From Prasinococcaceae sp. CCMP 1430 (Eukaryota; Prasinodermophyta; Palmophyllophyceae; Prasinococcales; Prasinococcaceae): 10,527 nt of DNA. A program made the position numbers and the translations under genes. This document shows positions 1 to 7,704 of the stretch, one piece after another; the first letter of the stretch is position 1, and each line of letters starts with the position of its first letter. The stretch spans positions 35,341 to 45,867 of the forward strand of contig RQSC01001165.1 of the NCBI GenBank assembly GCA_013416795.1, read 5' to 3'. Under the pieces are notes generated by a model. The model was not told the origin of the DNA. It did not search any database and saw only the letters and a program-made list of their open reading frames with translations.

Positions 1-300
1 GCATCGGCGGGCGCTGTTGCTGCGGCGCCGGGCCTGGCGGGCCTGGGCCCGGCCGGGCCCCGTACGGTCCCGGCGGACCGCCGAACGGCGGCCTGAACGG
101 TGGCGGGCCGCCCATCATCGGCCCGCCCATCATCGGCCCACCCGGCGGCAGCATGCTCTGGCAGAAGGCGTCCTCGGGCAGCCCGCGCTCGACAGCCGCC
201 AGGCGCAGGTACTCGCGGTAGTAGCCGCGCACATTGGCCTTGTGCTTGAAACCCGAGTTGTGCTGCTTCCGCACCGATGCCGAGTCGTGTGTCAGGTGCG
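1..300 (-). CDS. SNRPC: U1 small nuclear ribonucleoprotein C (U1-C), partial internal exon
   Basis: This is an exon of the U1 snRNP subunit that helps U1 recognise 5' splice sites in the nucleus. The exon encodes 99 residues in frame and continues past the left edge. It starts with HLTHDSASVRKQH, followed by NSGFKHKANVRGYYREYL, the second half of the U1-C zinc finger. The two zinc histidines are spaced H-x5-H, as in the family. The rest is the expected Pro/Gly/Met-rich tail (GGPMMGGPMM, PPFRPPFGGPPGPYG). An acceptor-like pyrimidine-rich tract ending in AG at 301-302 sets the exon start, and the exon enters with two bases of a split codon. The first exon, expected to carry the initiator Met and the C-x2-C pair, was not found in 303-940. 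The Cys usually next to the first histidine is Asn here, and the Arg before the second Lys-His is Phe. The family call is secure; the gene is incomplete in this window. Confidence 0.9.
111..140. repeat. Tandem 15-bp duplication in the U1-C tail
   Basis: Two adjacent 15-bp copies of cccatcatcggccc plus one base (111-125 and 126-140) differ only in the last base. They encode the repeated Pro-Met-Met-Gly-Gly unit of the U1-C C-terminal tail, which is of variable length in this family. Confidence 0.85.
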
Positions 301-302
301 CT

Positions 303-940
303 GCGGGGCCAAAGAGGAGGCGGAGGGCGGCGTGCCAGAGCGCGCCCCAAATTCGGAGTCGCCGGCGCGTCAGCGTCCCGCGCATCCGCGCCGCGCGCAC
401 GCGAGGCGAAAGGCGCCGCGGGGGGAAGGCGCGGCGTCGGAGCGAGCGCGAGTCAGCACACACAACTCACACGCAACGTGGCACACAGCGCTGCGTCATC
501 CGCCGTCCGGCGCCGTCCGCGCGGCGCGCGCATGCGAGCGCGGGATCCCCACGGCCGAGGGCGACGCCCCTCGGGCGATCCAGAAGGTGGCCTTGTCTGG
601 CCGGCCGAGCGCGGGCGCCGCGTGGGCGCTAATCCACCCGCGCCCGGCGCGCGCTGTGGCCGCGCCCTAAGCTCGCGCGCGACGCGGCCGCGCAGCCGCG
701 TGCGTTTTGATGGTGCCAAAAACACAAACCCCAAAACTCAACCCCAATATGTATAACCCCAACCTGGCGCGCGCGCGGGCATGACGCACGTAACTTGTCG
801 TGGATTGGATCATTGCGTGTCATTACAGTAAAGTCCACGGATACAGTATTCATTGCTGGAGTGTAGCTGGTGCGATGCGCGTGGAGGAGTGCAAGGCACG
901 CCCGGCAGGCGTGCCCGGCCTGCGCGCCTCACTGCGCGCC
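303..940. other. Region between the U1-C exon and the kinase stop codon
   Basis: This stretch of 638 bases contains no gene I can support. The left part is very GC-rich and is probably the U1-C intron and upstream region on the minus strand. From about 715 to 850 the sequence becomes richer in A and T, and it probably holds the 3' flank of the kinase gene. On the minus strand a TGTAA occurs at 823-827, about 114 bases past the kinase stop. TGTAA is the polyadenylation signal of green algae, but one pentamer is weak evidence. All three minus frames were searched for a Cys-x2-Cys exon of U1-C. The only hit, near 460-471, has no Met and hits a stop at once. Confidence 0.5.
895..915. repeat. 8-bp inverted repeat in the kinase 3' flank
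   Basis: The arms ggcacgcc (895-902) and ggcgtgcc (908-915) are perfect complements separated by five bases. They lie just downstream of the kinase stop and could form a small hairpin in the 3' UTR. A stem this short could arise by chance in such GC-rich DNA. Confidence 0.5.
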
Positions 941-944
941 TCAC
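921..944. repeat. Perfect 12-bp tandem duplication across the kinase stop codon
   Basis: The unit tgcgcgcctcac occurs twice back to back (921-932, 933-944). The second copy contains the kinase stop codon (TGA, complement of 941-943), so the duplication puts an identical stop-containing unit immediately after the coding end. Confidence 0.85.
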
Positions 945-3900
945 TGTGCGCCGCCGCGCCGCTGTTGCACTTCGCGCAGCTCCTGAGCCTGCAGTGGCTT
1001 GAGCACGCTGACGATCGACCCGAAGCTCGGTCGCTGGTCGGGATCGGCATCCAGGCAGCGCAGAGTCAACTCGCAGTACGTGGACAAACCGGCGAACTGT
1101 GGCTGCACCTTGGCCAACTCTTCGGGCGAGGCCGGCACAGGCAGGTGCTCGCCGAGCTCGGCAACGGCGTGCATGACCTTAATTGACGGAGTAAGCAGCG
1201 ATTTGAACGTGCGGTCGTGCGTTGGATGCGCTGGGTCAGTACACGCTCGTGCCCCCCTGCTGGTCATATGCAAAGTACCAATTTCTCCCTGCACATTCGG
1301 GACTCACACACAGGACCAATATATGGGCTCGCGCAAGTCGTGCGGCGCGCCGCACGACTGCAATACGACCAACACTCTGCCCGCGCCCGCGCGCACGAAT
1401 TGTTCGCGTAGGTTGCGGCATGCGGCACAAGCGAGCGAGCGGTGCGCGCATCCGTGCGCACCTGCCAGGTGTTTGAGAACTCTGCCCAGGGCACCTGAAG
1501 CGTGAGAAGCTCCCACAGCACGACGCCGAACGAGTATGTATCCATTGCCCCCGTCGTGGGCTCGCCTCGAAGATACTCGGGCGACATCCAGCGAGGCGAG
1601 TTCACGCCAGTTCTGCTGGCGGTGATCATCGTGCCCTCCATCATGCGCCCCAATCCGAGGTCGCAGATCTTGACGTTCATGTTGCGATCCACCAGCAGGT
1701 TGGATGATTTGAGGTCGCGGTGTAAGATCTGGGGTTCGTTGCTGTGCAGGAAGGCCATTCCCACGGCCACATCGATCGCCATCTGTAGTTTGCGAGCCCA
1801 CGGAAGGCTGCCAGGCCCCTTGTCTCGTGCGCGGCCGATAACGTCGAAGAGCGAGCCGCGGTGCAGGTACTCGGTGACAATAGCAAGTTGTGGGGGGTTG
1901 CTCACAACGCCCATGAGTAGCACAACATTTGGGTGGCGCAGGCGACGCAACAAGCACGCCTCGCGGCGAAAGTTATCCAAAACGTCCACCTCGTCCCCTA
2001 CGACCGTGCCCGACAGCACCTTGACGGCCACCTCGGTGCTACGCCAGCTAGCGCGGTACACCTTGCCATAGCTGCCCTCGCCGATGAGCGTGCTGAGATC
2101 GAGCTCCGACCAGTCGAGCTCGAAAGTCGCCAGCATGTCCAGTTCGGTGCTCGTCGACTGGCGGCTGAGCCCGCTAGCGTTTGCGCTGACAGCCGTGTGC
2201 ATTTCCGTGAGGTCGGGCGGCGAGGGTGTCACGCGTTGCTCCTCCATGCTGAGACCGCGCAGCGTCTGCCCCACATTCTGCGAGGGATGCAGATCCCCGC
2301 CCGTGGCGGCAGTCCCGCCCGCCTCGTCCCCACCAGCGCCGATAAGGGCCCCGTGACTGCTCAAAGAATTGCTGCGGTTTCCACGCGCGCCCAGTTCGCT
2401 GCTACTACGTTCCAATACCAGCTTGAAACCACCGACTTTCGCGCGACTTGCTGAGGATGGCTGCGACGATTGCGCCGCACGCGCCCGACCGGTGCCCCCG
2501 GCCGCCCCCTCGTCTCCAGAGGCATCGCTCCGGCCGCTCTCACGGCTGGCAGTGCTCGTCGGGCTGACCAGCCGAAGAACCGGTGCGTGGTTCGCATCTG
2601 CAGCCGGAAGGATGGGGCTCACGAGCACCTGTGCGCGCGATTTCGCGTCCATGTTCGAGGTGCTACTGGTGGGACTTGGGAGTGCGCCTGAGACACCATG
2701 GGCGCTGCCTGAATCACCGTCGCGGTGGGCGCCATCGCCCCCACCTCCGCCGTTCGCATTGGTGTCGGCACCATGCCCGCCCGTGCCATCGAGGAATCGC
2801 GCCTCGGATACGTCATGGATGGTCTTGAGCGACCAAAAGCGGATATCGCCAAACTTGGTGGACGTCATAATCCCCGCGCCCGCGCGGCACACGCACAGAA
2901 TCGAGGAGTCGTGGGCGGGCACGTCGGCGGCCAGCGTGGGCGCCGAAGGGGTCCAGACGTCCCACACGCGTAGGTGGCCGTCATCGTGACCGACCGCTAT
3001 GAGACCGCGGCACGAGCACAGCGAACGCGCGGGCGAGCCGCCTGCGGGCGGCTGCACCACGAAGAGCCTCTCCGCCGAGGATGCAGCCCATGCCATCAGC
3101 GCGCCCATCGCATGGCAGCTCACCACCAGATCCAATGCAGCGTGCGCCGACACAGCATCATCGCTGCCGCTCTCCGGCAGACTGCCGCCCGCCGTGATGC
3201 TCAACAACGATGCGCGGCGACTAGCAGTCGGGTGCGCGAGAGCCAATGCCTTGGCTGCCCCGAGTTCGCCGCAGGCGAGCTCGAACAGCTGTCGACGCCC
3301 GACGACGTCCCACACGCGGATCGAGCAATCGCCGTCGCCCCCGGCGGACCACACGCAGCCGTTGACCACGAGCAGCGCCTCGACTCTGTCGTTGTGTGCC
3401 TTGCCCAGGCCGTTCACGAGATTTGCGTCCAACGGCTGCCCGCTCTCACCCCGCGGCCGCGCACCCGGCTTTCGCAGGCGTTCCAGTGCGTCCACCAGCT
3501 CGAAGACGTGGCTGTACCGGCCAGCGTGCCGTCCCTCGAGCTTGACGATGCGCACGTTGCCGTGTGCAGACCCGCACCACACCTCGCCACCCCGTGCCTC
3601 GGGCGCCGCGAGGCTCAGGACGTTGGTATTGCAAGCCTTGAACGCGCCAGTGAGCGCCCTGGAGTCGCTTCCAGACCACGCGCGCAGGTAACCCCCCTCG
3701 TGGCCCGTCCAAACGCGGCCGCGCGCCTGCGCGATGGCATAGACCTTGCCGCAGCCCACCGATTCATCGATGGTGATGCGCTCGCCACTCGTGAGGTCGT
3801 GCACCGAGAGGCACGTGCGCCTGCCTGCCGGATCCTTCGCCCCCCACCACACACGCTGCCCGCTAACGCACGTGACGCAGCGCACTTTGATCTTCCCCTT

Positions 3901-4557
3901 GTCGCGAATCTGGCCCCTGCGCAACTTGACGCCCTCGCTGATGGAGTGCGATCGCTGTAGCTGCGGCTTGATCGGTTTCGCCGCGCCGCCCGCGGGCCCC
4001 TGCATGCCGCCCGCGATCGAGCCGGCGTCAAAGCCGTCGAGGCTCGACTCGGTCTCGAGCGAGTTGCCGAGCGATCCCGCGAACGACAACCGATCGAGCG
4101 AGTTGCGCATCATGTCATCGGTGCGCTCCCGGATATTGCGCAGGCGCTTCCCCACCGCCACGAGCGATGAGTTGCTGCTTTTGAATCGGCTCACGCTGTG
4201 ACTGCGGCGCAGCAGCTTGCCGATCGCCGACTGCTGGCCGTACACGCGCGCGCGCGTCGCCGCCATGTCGTAGGCGGCGAGCAGCTCCGTGAGAACCTCC
4301 TCCAGCGCGCTCACGCCCGGGAATGCTGGCGCGCGCAGCGTCCCGTGCAGCTCCATCGCCGTGGCGACCGCCACATGGAGTAGCGACGAGAGCTTCTCGC
4401 GGTGCGAGCGCGCTTCTGCGACGGCCGCATGCAGCCGCGTGAGCGCCTCCACTATAGACGCAATGAGCGCCGCTGGCAGCGAATCGGCCGGCAGCGCGCC
4501 GGACTCGACCAGCGCGGCGCCATCCGCCAGGAGGACCTGCCCTAGCGCGGCACTCAT
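941..4557 (-). CDS. WD40-like propeller plus TKL (Raf/MLK-like) protein kinase, two exons
   Basis: Probable signalling Ser/Thr kinase of about 1,110 residues, joined from 4557-1462 and 1177-941. The start is the ATG at 4555-4557, because the frame upstream offers only a GTG. Residues about 25-150 are predicted helical. Residues about 220-585 look like a WD40 propeller (LRAWSG with W294, SIRVWDV with W416, LRVWDV with W532, IRFWSL with W575). Residues 585-815 are a Ser/Gly/Ala low-complexity linker. The kinase domain has GEGSYG at 826-831, Lys846, helix-C Glu866, HRDLKSSN with Asp948, a DLG motif with Asp966 in place of DFG, and SPE at 992-994. The second exon supplies the last C-lobe part (QRP near 1080). 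All catalytic residues are present, so activity is expected. DLG occurs in a few active kinases such as RIPK1. TKL membership follows from the overall pattern. The upstream input and the substrate are unknown. The gene shares a divergent promoter region with the gene at 5298. Confidence 0.88.
1178..1461 (-). other. GT-AG intron of the kinase gene (284 nt)
   Basis: On the minus strand the donor is CTGGCAG followed by GTGCGC at 1461 and the acceptor is AATTAAG ending at 1178. Splicing joins NTWQ to VMHAVAELG, which restores the usual Raf/CTR1-like order around the C-lobe helix (WQV followed by a small hydrophobic helix). The junction is phase 0. Without splicing the frame runs 66 codons into the intron with no kinase-like sequence and stops at 1264-1266. 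The intron length is not a multiple of three. Confidence 0.88.
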
Positions 4558-4937
4558 GCCACGGCCCTCCGCCACCTCCAGCCCCCCCTTTCTCCGCGGG
4601 CCCTGCCCGCGCTCGCAGCAGCGGGTAGGGTCAGCCGCCGGCGACCGGCCGCGCGCCGCCGCCGCGCGGAACGCGGACCCGCGGCCGAGCGCGGCGACGG
4701 CCGCGACCTGCCCGGCCGAGGGGCGCGCGCGAAGAGGAGAACGCGACTGCAGGGAAGGGGGAGGCGGGCCCCGCCTGTGTGAATGAGCCTAGGGGAGGGG
4801 AGAGGGCGCCCGCCCGCCGCCCTCGCTGTGGCGACGCGCGGCGCGCGCGCGCCGGAACGTTCATTCAATTCGATTCAAATTCCGCCTTCGAAAAAAGTTC
4901 GTGGTCAAAATGCATTGAAACACCCCTCCACCGCGGC

Positions 4938-4950
4938 TTTTTTTTTTTTT
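4938..4950. repeat. Homopolymer T13 tract
   Basis: Thirteen consecutive T stand out in an otherwise GC-rich contig. Read on the minus strand it is an A13 tract, which could be a nucleosome-excluding promoter element or the remnant of a retroposed poly(A) tail. No target-site duplication was seen around it. Confidence 0.9.
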
Positions 4951-4990
4951 GTGGTCCTGGCCTGGCGCCGCAACCTGCCAGGAGGAACAG

Positions 4991-5020
4991 CGGGTCTGGA
5001 AATGGAAGTTTCCAGACCCG
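4991..5020. repeat. Perfect 12-bp inverted repeat in the divergent promoter
   Basis: The arms cgggtctggaaa (4991-5002) and tttccagacccg (5009-5020) are exact complements around the 6-base spacer tggaag. The dyad could bind a dimeric regulator from the DNA, or form a hairpin if it is transcribed as 5' UTR. It lies about 280 bases upstream of the ATG at 5298 and about 430 bases upstream of the kinase ATG. Confidence 0.85.
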
Positions 5021-5049
5021 GGTGTAGACCGGGGTCAAGTCCGGGATGA
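5014..5049. repeat. Three degenerate tandem 12-mers
   Basis: Three consecutive units, agacccgggtgt, agaccggggtca and agtccgggatga, share the AGNCC-GGG pattern. The first overlaps the right arm of the inverted repeat, so the dyad and the tandem units form one compact structured block. Confidence 0.6.
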
Positions 5050-5201
5050 ATGAAAGTACATCGGGTATTGCCATGGGTTGAATGCGGGGTCGACGCTGGG
5101 TGGTGCCCGGGGGAACGCTTCGGGCGCGGGCGGGTGCGCTCATGCCACACGGGACGCCCGCGGGCGCGAGCGCGCGAGCGTGTATGGACGCGCAGAGGTG
5201 A

Positions 5202-5230
5202 GGGGGTGAGGGGTGAGGGGGGTTGAAGGG
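5202..5230 (+). promoter_or_regulatory. Putative G-quadruplex-forming G-rich tract
   Basis: Four G-runs (5, 4, 6 and 3 G) are separated by short loops TGA, TGA and TTGAA. This fits the four-run G-quadruplex pattern on the plus strand. It ends 68 bases upstream of the ATG at 5298, so it probably lies in the promoter or 5' UTR of that gene. Whether it folds or matters is not known. Confidence 0.5.
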
Positions 5231-5297
5231 AAGGCGCGGTGCGCGAGGGAGCCGGAGGTAGCGCGGCGGAGGTCGGGCCGTGGAGTGCGCGGTCGCG

Positions 5298-7583
5298 ATG
5301 GCGCATGCGGCCGGGGCATCGGCGGCTGTGCCAGCGGTGGGCAAGGCCGCCAAGCTCAAGGAGCTGCGCGTGCGTGACTGCAGGAGGCTGCATGCGCTTC
5401 AGCCGGTGCTCACCCTCGACGCGCTACGCGCGCCGAAGGAGAGGCGCTCAGCCACAGGGAGAGCTGCGCCGGCTCAGGCGTCAACCTCGTATCCGATGGC
5501 CCACGCGAACGCCGGCGGGGACGGCGACGGCGCCAGCGGCGCAGGCGACATGGAAGGCGTGGCGGGTATCGAGAGCGTGGCCCCGCTCGGCCCTGGCTAC
5601 AGGCGCGCGCGAGAGGCTCTGGGCCGGTCCGATCCCGCGTTGCTCGCGAGGTTGGACAAGCGGGCGCTTGCGCTGCGACGAAAGTACGCACGGCGCCGCG
5701 GCATGCTCGACAATCAGGGAGTGTTCTGCGCCGCAACCAACGCCATACGCGCCAATGCCATGCTCCGCGTGGAGATGCATCGCAGCCTCAGAAGCGCGGA
5801 GTTCTACGCGCCAAGGTCCGTGCATGGATCTGGTAGCCACTCGCAGCCAATCCACGGTGTAGGCGGGAGCTCACATGGCGCCGGCAAGAGCAGCGATGAC
5901 GACGGCGACTCAAACAGCGGCAGCACTGACGAGACGCCCGAAGCCATCTACAGACGCACGGTGCGCCGACGTCACGTGCCCCCGCCAGTGCGCAAAGTGC
6001 GGTGGACAAAGCGCGTCATGCAGATTCCAAAGTCGGTGATGGACGCGCGCGAAAGGGAGAAGATGGCGGCTGTGAAGGCCAAGGTCGGGCGATACCGCCA
6101 GGCGATCAGCAAGTGCCGCGCTGGCGTGCTCGAGTCAACGGGACTGTCACCACCACGAGTTGACGGCACCGCCGTGGCTGACGGCGCGGCCGGCCCTCGC
6201 GGCGCCGGTTTTGTGGGCACATCCGCACACTCGACACTCGGCGTGAAAACGGAGCGTCAGCGCATGGGTCAGAACTGCGCTGAGGCGGCGTGTGGCAGGG
6301 GCATGGAGAGCGGCCTGAGCGCGTCGGCTTTGGTGGCCAGGGCGCTCGAGCGTGCGGAGGCAGCCAACGACCACGTGGATGAGACGCAAGCATGGGGTCG
6401 CCAGCGAGCGGCGGCCGAGGCCGAGCTTGTTGCAAAGAAGGCAGTAGACACGCAGGCACGCGCACGCGCGCGCACGCACGCACACACCGCACTCGCCGGC
6501 GCGACTTCACCGAACAGAGCCGAGGCGAGAAAGGATGCGTCGAACACGGGCGGAGGTGCCAACGCGAGTTACTCTGTGCGCTCACGGCGCGGCGAGGAGG
6601 GTCACCTTCCTGAGGAGGACGATGCGGGCGCTCGGGCGGCTGCCGAGAAGCTCAAACGCCTGGCAGCGGAGACACGCGCGGCCACGACGACCGCCGAGCA
6701 ACGCCGGGAGATTGCGAGCCAAGAGGAGCGGCGGGAGGCCGGCCACGGCAAGGCGACGGAGACCGCTGGCGACGCGCGCGACGGTGCTATCGCTCGCGAG
6801 GCGCCCACCGCAGGCGATGGTGCTGAGGGTGCCAAAGCGGACCGGCGCCTCGACACACCGCTGCTTCGGAAGCAAGGAGAAAGCGCGCCCTCACTGGCGC
6901 TTGTCGACGCGATGGCCGGCGAGTTACCGCCACTGCCCGAGGCGGCGGCGAGCTCGACGAGCGCGTGGCTGCAAGCGCGCCTGGATCGCCTCTTCGAGGT
7001 GCTCAGATTCTCGTCATTGCAGCAGATGGAGTACGTGATCAAATACACAGGCCGCAACATGAGAAGCGGCGCCGCCCTGGATGCCGCTCTGGAGCTTTGG
7101 GAGGCAGCTGCCGCGGCGGTCTCAGCGCGCGAGGGGAAGCTCCGAGGGCTCGTTTCGTTTATTGAGGAGTTGCAGCGCGACCCACACTCATTGGAGCGTG
7201 GTAGTGCGCTGGTAGTCGAGCAGCACGGCGATATGACCGCCGAGATACATACGCTCACCGGGCGCTGTCTCGCGCTCAGCGAGCAGCTCACCCACCTCTT
7301 TGATGACACCCTCACCTTCGACGGCAAGCCGTACGCGGACAAAATCCTAGCCGAGGATGACCTCATGACTGTGGACACAAATGGCGCCAGCGACGACGGC
7401 GCTGAGGCGGCGCACGCGCGCGACATCGAAACGAAGGCGGTCATAGACGGCATCAGTCGCACTGGTGCGGCCGGCGGCGTGTCCCGCTCAGCGCTCGACG
7501 ACGACGACGACGATGACCCTCTGACCGCCGAGGAGCAGGAACGCCTCGAGGGGCTTCTGCGCGATGCCGAAGCCCCGATCTAG
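5298..7583 (+). CDS. CCDC87-like coiled-coil protein, probably flagella-associated
   Basis: Single-exon gene for 761 residues. The start is the ATG at 5298, in a favourable context (gcgATGG); an in-frame GTG upstream is not used. The N-terminal third has short basic stretches (RALALRRKYARRR, YRRTVRRRHVPPPVRKVRW). The middle, about 340-530, is Ala/Glu/Arg-rich and suits coiled coil. The C-terminal block, about 555-690, has W557, the helix FEVLRFSSLQQMEYVIKYTG, then LELWEAAAAAVSAREGKL, then a helix ending DDTLTFDGKPYADKI (G676). This order (R..L..LF, IKY, a Trp helix with RE, then a VTF-x-G-x-PY-x-EK-like end) is what I recall of CCDC87 family proteins, which are linked to cilia and sperm flagella. 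Seven Asp codons follow at 7497-7517. The family call is by recall, not alignment, and the role in flagella is inference. A CGCA-type microsatellite lies inside the coding region. Confidence 0.75.
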   Translation: MAHAAGASAAVPAVGKAAKLKELRVRDCRRLHALQPVLTLDALRAPKERRSATGRAAPAQASTSYPMAHANAGGDGDGASGAGDMEGVAGIESVAPLGPGYRRAREALGRSDPALLARLDKRALALRRKYARRRGMLDNQGVFCAATNAIRANAMLRVEMHRSLRSAEFYAPRSVHGSGSHSQPIHGVGGSSHGAGKSSDDDGDSNSGSTDETPEAIYRRTVRRRHVPPPVRKVRWTKRVMQIPKSVMDAREREKMAAVKAKVGRYRQAISKCRAGVLESTGLSPPRVDGTAVADGAAGPRGAGFVGTSAHSTLGVKTERQRMGQNCAEAACGRGMESGLSASALVARALERAEAANDHVDETQAWGRQRAAAEAELVAKKAVDTQARARARTHAHTALAGATSPNRAEARKDASNTGGGANASYSVRSRRGEEGHLPEEDDAGARAAAEKLKRLAAETRAATTTAEQRREIASQEERREAGHGKATETAGDARDGAIAREAPTAGDGAEGAKADRRLDTPLLRKQGESAPSLALVDAMAGELPPLPEAAASSTSAWLQARLDRLFEVLRFSSLQQMEYVIKYTGRNMRSGAALDAALELWEAAAAAVSAREGKLRGLVSFIEELQRDPHSLERGSALVVEQHGDMTAEIHTLTGRCLALSEQLTHLFDDTLTFDGKPYADKILAEDDLMTVDTNGASDDGAEAAHARDIETKAVIDGISRTGAAGGVSRSALDDDDDDDPLTAEEQERLEGLLRDAEAPI
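6457..6487. repeat. CGCA/CACG microsatellite inside the coding sequence
   Basis: A simple alternating CG/CA stretch encodes ARARARTHAHT in the coiled-coil region of the CCDC87-like protein. It stays in frame and is probably length-variable between strains. Confidence 0.75.
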
Positions 7584-7704
7584 CTGCGGCGAGGAGCATG
7601 CCGCGGCGCATAGAACGCCAGGACTCGACCCTGCCTATCCTTACTGCTCGCCGGCTCGCCCGTCACGCACCGCCGCGGGGAAGACGCAAATGATGTCGTT
7701 ATTG
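7584..7704. other. Short convergent intergenic spacer
   Basis: Only 121 bases separate the stop codons of two convergent genes. The two 3' UTRs must be very short or overlap. No AATAAA-type signal was seen on either strand. Confidence 0.7.

Larger units (their letters stand above)
4558..5297. promoter_or_regulatory. Divergent promoter region between the kinase and CCDC87-like genes
   Basis: These 740 bases separate two head-to-head genes and must hold both 5' UTRs and promoters. No TATA box or other named element can be assigned. What can be seen: a GC-rich stretch beside the kinase start, an AT-richer island at about 4860-4950 with the imperfect repeat attcaattcgattcaaatt and a run of 13 T, a perfect inverted repeat at 4991-5020, degenerate 12-mers at 5014-5049 and a G-rich tract at 5202-5230. 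Transcription start sites cannot be placed by eye. Upstream non-coding exons for either gene are also possible. Confidence 0.6.

Noticed and set aside
456-500. Possible first exon of U1-C encoding Cys-Glu-Leu-Cys, or a Met exon with Cys-x3-Cys
   Set aside because: The C-x2-C version has no Met and hits stops on both sides. The Met version has the wrong cysteine spacing and does not join the next exon in frame.
17-756. Several overlapping Arg/Ala/Pro-rich open frames at the left end
   Set aside because: They conflict with the U1-C exon or cover its probable intron, and none shows protein-like motifs.
2974-3960. Plus-strand open frame of 328 codons
   Set aside because: It is antisense to the WD40-like region of the kinase gene and has no recognisable domain.
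4558-4575. A start six codons upstream of the chosen kinase ATG
   Set aside because: The upstream codon is GTG, not normally used as a start in nuclear genes, and ATG at 4555-4557 is the first Met codon in frame.
5202-5230. Telomeric or satellite origin of the G-rich tract
   Set aside because: Only a few irregular units are present inside a gene-dense region, with no extended array.
6602-7462. Minus-strand open frame of 286 codons, Ser/Arg-rich
   Set aside because: It is antisense to the CCDC87-like gene. Its composition is a mirror of Ala/Glu codons, with no family resemblance.
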